From NCBI GenBank assembly GCA_030762935.1, contig CM060883.1, positions 90,774,001 to 90,838,000 of the forward strand: 64,000 bases of DNA, given 5' to 3'. The DNA is from Hymenopus coronatus (lineage: Eukaryota; Arthropoda; Insecta; Mantodea; Hymenopodidae). The notes beneath the pieces are model-generated. The model saw only the letters and a list, made by a program, of their open reading frames with translations. It did no database searches and was not told the origin of the DNA. Both the position numbers and the translations under genes were made by a program. This document shows, piece after piece, positions 46,561 through 57,536 of the stretch. Within the stretch, counting starts at the first letter, position 1, and each line of letters opens with the position of its first letter.

Positions 46561-47542
46561 ACTAAAACAAAACACACGTGAAACGGATGTATGTGAAAGC
46601 AATGCAAACGCTGAGAAACAGACTCCAAATGTACTAAAATGTGTGAAGGTGTTAAGCATTAGAAAATGCTGCGAAATTATAAAACATATTAGCAAAAATC
46701 GTCAGAAATGCCTGTTTTAGAGCTGCAATACCTTCAAAATGGCTCTAAGTGAGTGGAAAAAAGGGTTAAAATTCCTGATGAGTACCCTATAACTAGCTTT
46801 CGTAGAGTCCTAAAAACCTTCAAAATAACATGGAGTGACATTAAAAGTGCTCAAAAATACTTGGTGCATAATTCAAAATGACTTGCAATTAATGGAAAAA
46901 GTGTTAAAATGTCTCATGAACATTCTGAAATGTCTGTAATAGAGGCCTTTACATCCCCCATATGAACTGGAGTGTCTTTAAAAGTGATATAAACAACTGT
47001 CACAACCCTAAAAATCATCTTCAAGTCCTGAAAAATGTACAATCTCGGAAAAAGACGTAAAACCGGCTTAAATGTCGGTAAAAGAGATAAAACACAGCAA
47101 AATAATGTGAGATATGAGCAAACAATGGCTCAAAAAGCCTAAAATACCCTATATACTCCCAAAAAATATAGCGTGAAATGAGTTGAAAAAGATTTAAAAT
47201 GGCGGTGCGTGCTGTAGCTGTCTCTGAGTCTTAAACATCACGGAATGCCATTCAAAAGCATCCTAACACTCAGAGAAAAGCAAGCACACAATAAAAAGAA
47301 CAAAACACTGGAAAATAATACACAAATGTCCATAAACATAAATCTCACAATGTAGAGGAACCTACTAAAATCCTTAAAGCATGACATAATGCTGGGAAAA
47401 CGATAAAAATAACTGTAAAACAATTCATATGACCTTCTAAGGACCATAAAGACTTGAAAAATACATATAATACTCAGAGCCTAAATTAGGTTCCCCCTCC
47501 TCCTAACATGACTCCTTGAATTCCCTCTCTTTCCTGTGTATA
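46561..47542. repeat. A-rich interspersed repeat (copy 2)
   Basis: Same family as 27.4-28.83 kb: CAAAATAATGTGAGATATGA, AAAAAGCCTAAAATACCCTA, GAGCCTAAATTAGGTTCCCC, and CTCCTTGAATTCCCTCTCTT near the right end. It interrupts a forward family-P copy at about 46,560. Confidence 0.8.
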
Positions 47543-49005
47543 CCGGTCAAAGACCTTAGAATTATATTACTTAGACTCACCGCTGGCGCTGGTGTGCTGT
47601 CGCTAATTGAAACCTCTCGCGCATAAGTAGATGAAGGGCAAACGTGATGTTTGCCGTATGTTCAGTATGCTTAAAAGGCTTTAAAAGTGAGATGATTTAA
47701 GGTATTAGGGTTTAATAATGAACATGGTGTACTTCTATGCTGCATAACTATACCAACCACCAGAAAAATGATTCCGAGATCACTTTGCATTGGTAAGAAT
47801 AAATTGTAACGTTTGTGTTCAAAATTCATTCTGATTTATTCTCGTGGGTTTCCTCGGTCACTAAGCGAATGATAATTTATTTTAGGTTCCTAATACATAG
47901 ACTAGAATTATTGAGTAAGTCGCCAGCTGCTCCGAGACGTTACAAATTTGTGGCATCGAAACATCACAGGCTATACTCAGAGTTTCTTTTTGCGAAAAAT
48001 TGTTTCCATGAGAATAAAGGCAAGATGATGCTTAACCCTGACGCAATTCCTTCAGTATTTAGTTTCCCTTTTTATCCGACAAGGGTAGCGAGAACAATAC
48101 TTTCATTCTTATAACTATTTTGTATACGTTTTATTAGTATTAGAAGGCAGTGCTAAAATATTAATTTCAATATTATAATTTGTCCTAAATAAAAACAAAA
48201 TACCCGCAATCTCGATTAAGTTAATTTTTAAAATCTGTAATTTCAGACTTTACACGACCCCACAGGGTGCAAAATAGTTGGAACATCAAGAATATCAAGT
48301 AATTATCAATTCTAATTTTAAATTTGTTTACAAACTATTTAAGGAAGCTAAGGCAATACTTTCCTGTTGTGCACATATTAATATACCTCTCTTATCTAAC
48401 TCAAATATACCACAAATTCTGATATAAAAATTTTACTTAACGTCTTGAATGTAGCTAACTAAAGAGGAAAACTGGCACCACCTAATATCACGTTTATTTT
48501 ATTTTTATACTGTACTACATTCTCTGAAAATACATTATAGCATATTTTTTTTCTGCTAAATCACTTTATTTATTTATTTTTATTTATTTACATGCCATCT
48601 TAGCTAATATCGTCGTATTACCACTTTGACCTTCTATAACGACCGCTTACATTTGAAGTGTACATTAAAACCGCACTTCTCGATTAACTTAACACACATT
48701 CGGTATCGCATTCATATTTCCAGGCTCTAGGAGATGGGCAATAAGAGTAGCTTCATCGGCCTAGAATCGAACCCAGCATATTTCTCATTTTTAATTCAGC
48801 ATTTTGACCACAATTGCAAACACACTCTTAACAAACCCTTTTATAATTCTTGTTTGCGACTTTGTGCATTAAAGTAAAAAGCAGAACATATATATGAAGT
48901 CACTGAGAAGAAACCGCGAAAGCAGAATTAAAGCTGAATTACACTCTCTGTGATGCTTACATCCTATTCGTAAAACACTTTAAATGCAGGTATGCGAGTA
49001 GTGTC
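47543..49005 (+). repeat. Duplicated segment, copy B
   Basis: Direct repeat of 42,700-43,400, with about 750 bp of extra sequence in the middle (about 47,990-48,750). ATGATTCCGAGATCACTTTG with a following GGTAAGAATAAATTGTAAC and GATAATTTATTTTAGGTTCC parallel copy A. Confidence 0.82.
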
Positions 49006-49014
49006 TATGAGCAG

Positions 49015-49800
49015 CTTTAAGAACACATTTGGGAACTGCTACTTGAAACATAACAGGTTTGTTGTTTATGAAAATAAATGGGCAGGCTTTGGAACACATT
49101 TGGGGACTTCTTTGACACATAAGAACAGACTTTGTTTATGAAATAGATAGGTAGACTTTGGAACACATTTGGTGACTACTAGTTGACACATAAGAACAGT
49201 TTTGTTAATGAAATAGAATGGCAGACTTTGGAACACATTTGGGGACTACTAGCTGACACATAAGAACAGTTTTGTTTATGAAACAGAATGGCAGACTTTG
49301 GAACACATTTGGGGACTACTAGCTGACACATAAGAACAGTTTTGTTTATGAAATAGATAGGCAGACTGTGGAACACATTTGGGGACTACTAGCTGACACA
49401 TAAGAACAGTTTTGTTAATGAAATAGAATGGCAGACTTTGGAACACATTTGGGGACTACTAGCTGACACATAAGAACAGTTTTGTTTATGAAACAGAATG
49501 GCAGACTTTGGAACACATTTGGGGACTACTAGCTGACACATAAGAATAGTTTTGTTTATGAAACAGAATGGCAGACTTTGGAACACATTTGGGGACTACT
49601 AGCTGACACATAAGAACAGTTTTGTTTATGAAATAGATAGGCAGACTTGGGAACACATTTGGGGACTACTAGCTGACACATAAGAATAGTTTTGTTTATG
49701 AAACAGAATGGCAGACTTTGGAACACATTTGGGGACTACTAGCTGACACATAAGAACAATTTTGTTTATGAAATAGATAGGCAGACTTGGGAACACTCTT
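49015..49800. repeat. 70-bp tandem satellite, about 11 units, with higher-order structure
   Basis: Unit wording: AACACATTTGGGGACTACTA, GCTGACACATAAGAACAGTT, TTGTTTATGAAACAGAATGG, CAGACTTTGG. Unit starts fall at about 49,161, 49,231, 49,301, 49,371, 49,441 and onward. Variants (AAATAGATAG, TTAATGAAATAGAATG, AAACAGAATG) recur every third unit over part of the array. The repetitive minus-strand ORFs are products of the array. Confidence 0.96.
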
Positions 49801-49984
49801 AGGAAAGAGAGTAGCACCAATAGGGAGAAGACCTTGAGCAAGCACTGGAAATATCAATAGATGGTAAACATTTAACTCTAAAAATTTTCATGATATCTGA
49901 CGATCAACACACCTCCTAGCTGAAAACAAACAATATGACGGGTAACAAAACAGCGCACTTTTGCCAATTCCATCTTATGTACAC

Positions 49985-50790
49985 AACTTGATGAAGGACC
50001 TAGGTTCGATTCTAGGTTGATGTATGAAAATCTAATGTCTTAGATAAAGACTTCAAATAAACTTTATTCAGTATACAGCATTACGTGCAATGATTTTAAT
50101 ATATACAAATTTGCCTGAAGGCCAGGGGTTCGATGTGAAAACCAAAACCTGATTTTCTCAGGAATGGTTAGTTCTAGCATGATGGGATAGAGACTGTTAG
50201 GTAACTATTATTACGCGGCATCAGAATAAATTATAATCTGTAATCCTGGAGCTTTGGTTCAAATCCATAGCGTTCGATGAATTTTTAAGTTTTTGGCTAA
50301 ATCCTGAACTATAAGACCTACATTAACATAAAAAGCGAGTATTGATGATACTAGCATACAAAACTATGATTATATACTCAATTTTAACCTATAGTGTATA
50401 GGGACGATTCTATGTCGATGTATAAAATTTGATATTTCATGCCACTATACTAATTTAGATAAAGATTTTGAATATACTTTATGCAATATACGGAATTAAG
50501 GACGATTATTCAAATATGTAGATGTACGAGAATGTCTGCGGTTCGAGCAAAATTATAAAAATAATTATCTCAGGAACTATTAATGGAAATAAGACGTAAC
50601 AAAGCTTACAACACAGGTAATATTGCGCGACAACAGTTGTGATAGTGAATTATTATAGCAGGTCCTTGGTTCGAATCTATAAATGTGGAGGACATTTTAA
50701 GATTCTGGCGTATCTCTCAACTATTAGGCGGTCAGTAGCAGGTATATTGAAGCATTTAGCATTAGAATTTAAGATTCGACGTACTTCATA
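49985..50790. repeat. Two ~400-bp tandem units at the outer side of the left inverted arm
   Basis: Unit 1 (about 49,995-50,392) and unit 2 (about 50,393-50,790) align at an offset of about 398 bp: CGATTCTAGGTTGATGTATG versus CGATTCTATGTCGATGTATA, ATAAAGACTTCAAATAAACT versus ATAAAGATTTTGAATATACT, and ATTTTCTCAGGAATGGTTA versus ATTATCTCAGGAACTATTA. Each unit holds two or three GGTTCGA/GGTTCAA words. Confidence 0.75.
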
Positions 50791-51235
50791 GCCTAAAGGA
50801 TCCACTTCGATCTCCGACTCGATGGATCTTAATTCCAAAGCGAATAACTCTTAGATGAATGGACAGAAGGAGGGTGAATATAAGTGAAAGGGATACACCT
50901 CCCTCAACTATGAATATCGATACAAATAAATAGTTATCATTATCTACTTGCCCCGAATATATTAAGGCACAGTTTTTAATAACTTCGAAATTAAGAGCGG
51001 CTTATGGCTAAATTTACAAATGAAGGTGAATTATTGGGCCACAAAGCTTACTTATTTAACACCTACCCATCTAGTACAAGAATTACATTTGCACTATCAC
51101 ACACACAAAAAAGTATTACTTAAAATTACGCTAATTAAAATAGAAATAATGCTTAAGGAATTGGGTACAATAAAAGGATATAAGGCATGGTTTATATAAA
51201 AATATACTTGTATTTGCAGAACTTTCGGTTTTATA

Positions 51236-51560
51236 CCAAAAACGATACTGCTTCAAATCACTTGGAAGCCTACAGCTTCACTAGGCATTAATCTATAATT
51301 TCAGCATTGAAGAAGAAGCTATAACGTGAAGCACAAAACACACGACTTCATGATTCTACATAAATAAATCTCAAAGAGGGAATACTATACCACAAAAGGC
51401 AGTTAATGTTGCTTGAAATCAGTTAGAGAGCCTGCAACTTCACTCAGCATTAAACTATAATTTCAGCATTTAAGTATAGGCTATAACTGGAATCACCCAT
51501 CACATAACTTTACCATTGTGCATAAATAAACAATTTAAAAAAATGAGAATATTTAGTAGC
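51236..51560. repeat. ~162-bp tandem pair inside the left arm
   Basis: CTATAATTTCAGCATT recurs at 51,294 and 51,456 within longer similar units (GAAGCCTACAGCTTCACTAG versus GAGCCTGCAACTTCACTCAG). The same pair exists in the right arm (about 62,810-63,140), so it predates the arm duplication. Confidence 0.75.
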
Positions 51561-52717
51561 CTACTATCACAAACACTGTGAATAAAGGCTCCGCATGTTT
51601 GCTCATTCTTGGCTATCACAAACGATAAGGGAAAAAGAATGATACTCCTATAAGAAAACAGTGATGTGACCTGTTTCAGTCAATGAAGAAACACAATTCC
51701 AAACAACGGTATACAGAGAACAGAGGTTCCATCGCCGTCCTTTGATGAAACGGCTCTACTTCTTACCGGAATACATTTCTTCATTGATATTTTCGTAAAA
51801 CAGATATACTTTATACTACAATCTCATCAACGATTAAGCGGCATGCTGTATACAAGAAAACAGAGCACTTCCATTTACACAAAGGAACAATTATCGATGA
51901 ATCACGATTACCAAAATAACTCTAAGAGCTGACATGAATTCGCAGGCGTTTTCCGCGAACAGAGATGTTATCGGAAAAACACGTATTCTACCTCACGCTG
52001 CGCTGACGTGTATATATTTCATACAAAACAACTTAACCTGTTCTATACTGTTTTCAGCGTATGAGTACTGAAAATCATATTATTATACAAATTATTATTT
52101 CATGGACCTATTTGACACATTTTTCGCATGTGAGTTAACTGTGCGACGAGGAACTTGTGAGTGACAGCGTTTCCTGACTATAAGTGTAAAAACGTAGAAC
52201 CTGTATATCAGTGGACTACAGAGAATCTTGAGCGGTAGATATATCAGATTATGTTCCTTTTAGAACGCTAATATTTAATAAGTGCACTACTTATTATACA
52301 CGATTAGTGGCTAAATGATAACTTCAATTGTGGACAATAGTTAAATGAACGAGGCGCTAAATGAGTTACTGTGAAACTTACAGGCATACACTTCAAAGTC
52401 AGTTTCTTACATTGAAAAAAAAACTGTTTTTTATAACACGCACACATTATTAGTTTTTTCTTCATCATATATATACTAAGTAAGACTTTCATTGGTCACA
52501 ATCGATTTTAACACTGTTTTTGTAGGTATAAAGCTGTATTCTTCGATTATTTAGAATTGTAAAGCATACACATGAAAAAGGGCAATTTTTTCAATATTTA
52601 TAATCTCATTTAATAAGTAGGCTTTCCCTAAGTTAATTTTAGTTTAAAAGCTTCATAGCCTTTAAGGTGGTGTAGTAAAGGAGGAAACAAAAGAACTTAG
52701 CGCAGAAAGAGGGAAAT

Positions 52718-52912
52718 GCATACATACATACATACATGCATGCATGCATACATACATACATACATGCATGCATGCATACATACATACATACATACATACA
52801 TACATACATACATACATACATACATACATACATACATGCATGCATGCATGCATACATGCATGCATACATACATACATACATTCATACATACATACATACA
52901 TACATACATACA
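52718..52912. repeat. (CATA)n/(CATG)n microsatellite at the inner edge of the left arm
   Basis: About 195 bp of CATA with blocks of CATG. The complementary TATG tract lies at the inner edge of the right arm (61,799-61,818 and 62,047-62,101). The Met-Tyr-Val-Cys and His-Thr-Tyr-Ile ORFs are artefacts. Confidence 0.96.
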
Positions 52913-53266
52913 GGCACACACTTCATAGGGTGGTTTTATAAGTCCAAACCCCCTATATGTCAACGGAAGTTAAATGGGGTTTATACAAATCACGCAATTA
53001 AAAAAAATAGTTATTTTGCAATTAGATAATTTTGTTAAATAATGCTTCTTCTATTGCAAAAATGTAACATTACCAAACATCAGACATCAGCACAGACACG
53101 ATACAATATGAATCCAAGACTAGCATAAGAAGCACATATGAATGTTTTTCCAGACTCCATTAATAATATACATATATTGCTGCACTCCTTCAAGAATTAC
53201 ACAAGTATAACTGACGCCTTTTCTCAGGAGCATTGCTATTAGATTCCTATATACTCTCTTTAAAAC

Positions 53267-53753
53267 ATGGAAAATATTTTAGCGCCTTATGAAGGTTACT
53301 GTTTTGTCACACTTCAGGGAAAAACACGACTGCAACCCAAGAGCAAAGATTTAAGTCAGGCACTTACCATTTTGGAATTTATGAGAGCTGGTATAATACC
53401 ATAACTCCATACCGAGCTGCAAGCCCGCATATATAAAGAATCACTCTACGATAGGCTTAAGGAAGTCAACAAATCAAACCTGAATGATCATGTACAATCG
53501 CAGATAGAAACTGAGAGTAAAATACTGTCAACTGTAATGTGATATCGTATTTTATAATCACTCTCTTGAATATTAAAAGAACTCAGTGTTTTATAAATAT
53601 GTATTCCTGTATATTTTTTGTTGTTTCAGAAAAATGATGGAATCTCAAACGCACCCAGATGAGTATTATTTCCTCCTACCAAGTTACAGTGAAAAGCTGA
53701 TGGAAGACCTAAAAGCTAGAGTAATAATAAGACGGCTTAGGCTGTGCGTATAA
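53267..53753 (+). pseudogene. Unidentified coding-like sequence, possibly two exons
   Basis: From ATG 53,267 to TGA 53,540 there are 92 codons with a single in-frame TAA, and the composition looks protein-like (KSKDLSQALTILEFMRAGII; SLYDRLKEVNKSNLNDHVQS). A second piece starts at ATG 53,634, directly after ATTTTTTGTTGTTTCAG, a good splice acceptor, and reads MMESQTHPDEYYFLLPSYSE to a stop at 53,751. It is not recognised. It could be a fragment of an element gene inside the large inverted repeat or a captured host exon. Confidence 0.35.
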
Positions 53754-54479
53754 AGCAGCACTATATGGTTTAGTAAAGAAACTCAATATCCCAATCCTGA
53801 TTCGAAGAACAGAATTGAAGAATCAATCAGAAAGCAAAATACAATAGAAACAAATGACATGAACACTAAATCTTCATGCAAGACAGAAACCAATTTGCAA
53901 TGCAAGAGTCAGATGGAGAATCATTTTGATTTTATTAATTTATATTATTGTGTTTTTATAGTGGAAAGCATATCACACACATTCGTTAGATTCAGACTGC
54001 TAATATGCATGCTACATGTTCGAAACACAAGTAAGCCTAAGAATTTCGACAAGTAAGTCGGCTTAATTTCATAGATCATTAATTACTCTATTGTTTCATG
54101 ACTAGGGCTCGGATGTTTACGACGTATCATATTTTTTCCTTTGCTTCCATTTAAGTCACTGTGTTTGATTAAACATGCATTGAACCTTTCTGATTACTTT
54201 TAGAGATGTTTTATGTGTAATATATTTGCATATTTAGGTAATTTCCTCGCTTTTGGTCATATTTTATATAGTTTGGTGCATTTAAGTTAATGTATCGGTT
54301 ATATTTGCAGATGCGATCTTATGTTGAAATTAGTTAAATGTTTCTAAACTTTAAAAGATATTCTGAGAATTACCAATTCTGAGAAAGAGTTACTTATATT
54401 TTAGTTTGACTGTCAATGGAATGTGGGTTTGTAGCTGCCCCTCTCCCTATAACATTTGAGTAGAGAAGGCGTTTTAAAT
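53754..54479. other. AT-rich stretch without recognisable gene
   Basis: No coding or repeat signal recognised beyond a 65-residue ORF (53,859-54,056) without features. Confidence 0.4.
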
Positions 54480-54499
54480 CTTTCTTAATGTTAACATTA

Positions 54500-55087
54500 C
54501 AGAGAATCAGTGAATATCGACAAACCGAAAATTAAGTGTGATAGGCCAAATTAAGAAGTTTCGTTATAGATTTACAGAGGAGCTTTTCAGCACCGATGGA
54601 GGAGTCTTCTTCTGTAGGGTGTGTGAAGTTAAAGTGACATCACGAAAAAGATTTAATGTGCAACAGCATTGTGATACGCTGAAACACAAGAACAATATCA
54701 GTCGGAAATCTGCTCATCAGAGCTGGCAACTTCTTTTGTTGGAAGCAGTTAAAATCGTCAAATTTTTCAAAAGATCTTTGTGAAAAGATGGTATCGGCTA
54801 ACATTCCTCTCAACAAAGTGAACAATGTTCATTTCAGAAGCTTTATGGAGAAATACAATACACACCGCATTTCAGATGAATCAACTTTGAGGAAAAATTA
54901 TTTACCGTCGTGTTATGAAAATACTTTGCACAAAATTAGAAGTATAGTAGGGGAAAATAAGATTTGGGTGTCGAATGATGAAACGCCGGATGCTTGTAGG
55001 AGATCCATTGCCAATGTTGTTATTGGTACGTTCTTTGCTGACCGTCCTGGTGATATATTTTGTTATTGCTTTCACATTGCTATGTAG
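54500..55087 (+). pseudogene. hAT-type transposase relic (BED-like finger plus DUF659-like region)
   Basis: 54,538-54,783 contains FTEELFSTDGGVFFCRVCEV and VQQHCDTLKHK, a Cys2-His2 BED-type finger as in the CGGBP1-like N-termini of arthropod hAT proteins. After a frameshift near 54,760 the frame 54,788-55,087 reads LRKNYLPSCYENTLHKIRSI and IWVSNDETPDACRRSIANVV, the start of the RNase H-like region with its first acidic residue (NDET). The rest of the transposase is absent. The fragment ends exactly where the integrase relic of the next block begins. Confidence 0.8.
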
Positions 55088-55348
55088 TGGTTAATTTTGT
55101 TATTGATCATGAGCCTTTTAAAATGCTTGTTGTAAAACTCCTTTCCATTATCACTCTGAATGTTTTTTGAGGGTAACACTCATTTCCTGAAGTATCTCTT
55201 CCATAGCCTTTGCAACAGGAGGTGCTGTCATTTCAACCAGATCAATCTGTACAAGGTCATTGATTCCTTTGCTGATAATCTTTCGACGTAAAAAAATTCT
55301 CCTTGCTGGGGCATGGAGCACTGCTGCTATATGTTTCTTCACTTCCAT
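55088..55348 (-). pseudogene. Retrovirus-like (rve) integrase of a Polinton/adintovirus-type element, broken
   Basis: Would insert the element into host DNA. ATG at 55,348 opens MEVKKHIAAVLHAPARR. GINDLVQIDLVEM carries the first catalytic Asp. A deletion then removes the part between it and AMEEILQEM. In a shifted frame, QSDNGKEFYN (about 55,110-55,145) is the second catalytic Asp block. The third catalytic residue and C-terminus are lost at the hAT junction. The normal protein is several times longer. It lies directly downstream of the small conserved gene on the same strand. Confidence 0.85.
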
Positions 55349-55374
55349 TATGCAATAATTTTGGAATCCTTTTA

Positions 55375-55998
55375 TTCTGGAATAATTTAATTTATTTCCT
55401 TGTGTGATTGGTATTTCCAGCGTCTGTAGATGCAATGAGTAGTCTCAGACGATTCACCAATGTATTTGAATCATTCCAGTAGTATAGTCACGCTTTCTCT
55501 CTGGGTGATGTTCTTTCCATTCCAAGCCCAAACCTCTATGCTTTCTGATGAGTGGTCGTATGCCTTGCATGCTACTGACGATGAACTTGTATTGATTTCA
55601 GAATTTTCGTGTTAGCATTCAGATACTCTTCTACAAACACATTAATTTCAGAGATCTTCTTAAAGATTAGCTCATTCAATCCAGGTGTACCGTCGAATTT
55701 TTCTTATCCTACTCTGATTTGATTATTAACAAAATCAATCGGCTTACTTCCTAGCATGTAGCTTCCATCTTCATATCGAACACCACACATTGTATCGATT
55801 TCATATTTCTTTCTAACACGTTTCAATTAGGTAGAGATGTTCTCGTCTTTCTCTTCTTTAGGTGGTGTTGACTCTTCGCTCATAATCCTTTGAGTTTCAA
55901 GCTTCTTCCCTTGAGATCTCGTCCTTTTCTCTTATTGCTCTTGTATGTTTAGCTACAGCTTGTTTAAGACTTATACTTTGGCTATCCATCGTGGAAAT
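55375..55998 (-). pseudogene. Conserved small protein of Polinton/adintovirus-type elements, function unknown, broken
   Basis: ATG at about 55,998 opens MDSQSISLKQAVAKHTRAIR. Later frames give CGVRYEDGSYMLGSKPIDFV, KFDGTPGLNELIFKK and NTLVNRLRLLIASTDAGNTN near the C-terminus. The G-T-P-G-L-x-E-L and L-V-x-R-L-R-L-L-I-A-S blocks are, to my knowledge, typical of an uncharacterised protein seen beside the integrase in arthropod elements of this class. At least four stops or frameshifts are present. It ends about 25 bases before the integrase ATG. Confidence 0.72.
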
Positions 55999-56025
55999 GA
56001 TGACTAATTAGAGCTGGCAATCAAT

Positions 56026-57470
56026 TTATGGTTTATGATCAACTTGAAGTCTCTGAGTATCGACAGCCTTAGCTATCATTTCAATTGATTGTTGCAACTG
56101 ATCAGTGACATACTTGTGTTTGCGAATTCTTGTCTTAAAAGTATCAGCAAATATTGCCGTATTGGTATACTGGCTTTTGATTGACTCTTCTATAGCAGTC
56201 ATTTGCTCTCCATGCTTCTTTTGACTATCCGTCAATGCGCTTACGTGTATATTTAATGTCTTCTGCTTCTCATCCAAACGTTTGGTACTGATCTGATTTA
56301 AAGTCTCTGTCTTTAGCTTATTGATTGGTTCATCTACTCTGCTGGCTTTTCGTCACCTGATTCTCAATATTATTCATTTTCTCGGTCTATATTCGTTGAA
56401 GAGTTTTTTTTCTCACTATCAAAGGTCTCAGACAATTGTCTTATAGAATCCAGTAGCGAGTCCTTAGTGTCTTTTGAAGACTTTGTTGGAGAATCCACTG
56501 AAGTTATGGTTTTATTCATATTTGCAGTAAGGTTTTGGAGTTTCTTGCTTATTTGCGTTCCAATTTGTTTCGGTAAATATCTGGATAGCTGTTGGCGTGT
56601 CTCATTCCATTTTTATCTTATAATCGAGACATAAACTAACCTTTTATTTGCAGCATCCGTATCATTAAGAGGATCCACTATATCAATAATTCTCTTTTTC
56701 CCAAATATAATGTTAACATTACCGTCTGGCGCTTGTGTTCGAGAATTGAGATATTCAATGAGGAATTTTCGTGATCAGGTATCGGATTCAGTAATGTTCT
56801 GAATCTAACTTATTTTCATCATTTGTCTTCAGAATATGTTGCGCAATTAATTCATTGAATCGAGACTTAACCATATCTTCAATTTCCTTTGAATTTTCCT
56901 GTGTGAGGACTCGTATTCTTTTCTCAATAGCTTCCGCATATCTCTTATTGCTGGCGTTATTATCAGTCATAAGCTCAGCTATCTCTATTAATCTTTTCTT
57001 TTTAAATGAAAAATTTCCATTCGCAACTATTCACGGCGTTGTTGCATTTATATGATCTTGTATGTATTTTGTGTTAGGCACATCTGTGCCATCCATAGTT
57101 GGTACTGATACTTTCATTCTTATAGACTCAAGCAATATGCTGTTTTCAGTATCTTTTTCAAAGCATTTTTGTTTATATATATCATTCAAGGGATTTCTTT
57201 ATATGATTCCTAAGCATAATCTCAAAATGTCCTATTCGTTTACGTGATGCTTTTTTCAGATAACTCTTGCAAACGATTTCGCTGTAGAAGTTGTAATTGT
57301 ATCCACATGTAGTTTAGCTGTATCATCAGAATCATCTTGCGGTTCTTGAATATCACACAACCGTCTTTTCTTGAAATGATAGTTGCCTTACCCGTCTCTG
57401 CTAATGATGAAGTGATTAAGCGCTTTTTAACTGCAGGAGTTCTCTGCGATCCTAAACTGTTGACGCTCAT
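56026..57470 (-). pseudogene. Coiled-coil structural-like protein of the same element, broken
   Basis: ATG at 57,470 opens MSVNSLGSQRTPAVKKRLIT. Segments include SNKRYAEAIEKRIRVLTQEN (56,788-56,970) and AIEESIKSQYTNTAIFADTF, LQQSIEMIAKAVDTQRLQVD (56,026-56,277). Long charged helical stretches with few aromatics suggest a coiled coil. Many stops interrupt it. No enzymatic motif is visible. Its place between ATPase and integrase, on the same strand, fits a virion or fibre-like component, but that role is inferred from position only. The split between this gene and the next small one is judged from the new ATG at 55,998. Confidence 0.6.
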
Positions 57471-57536
57471 TCTGATCTACAAATGATTGGATTATTTCAT
57501 ACCCATCTTTATATATTGATCAAATCCGTGCCTATA

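Larger units (their letters stand above)
50380..52915 (-). repeat. Left arm of a giant inverted repeat
   Basis: Read on the minus strand, this arm matches the plus strand from about 61.8 kb to the window end. Anchors: 52,480-52,560 with 62,240-62,310 (AAACAGTGTTAAAATCGATT); 52,215-52,330 with 62,470-62,590; 51,540-51,620 with 62,790-62,840; 50,640-50,720 with 63,670-63,725; 50,400 with 63,975. A roughly 480-bp stretch (about 51,720-52,200) is missing from the right arm. The inner edge is the CATA microsatellite. Confidence 0.9.

Noticed and set aside
49015..49800. CRISPR-like direct repeats
   Set aside because: The units are contiguous 70-bp satellite units without variable spacers, in an animal-type genome.
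49179..49841. Repeated minus-strand ORFs with Phe-Ile-Asn-Lys and Cys-Gln-Leu-Val motifs
   Set aside because: Generated by the 70-bp satellite, whose period is not a multiple of three; the protein repeat only appears because several frames are open.
52639..53029. Overlapping Met-Tyr-Val-Cys and His-Thr-Tyr-Ile ORFs on both strands
   Set aside because: Encoded by the CATA/CATG microsatellite; no unique coding sequence.
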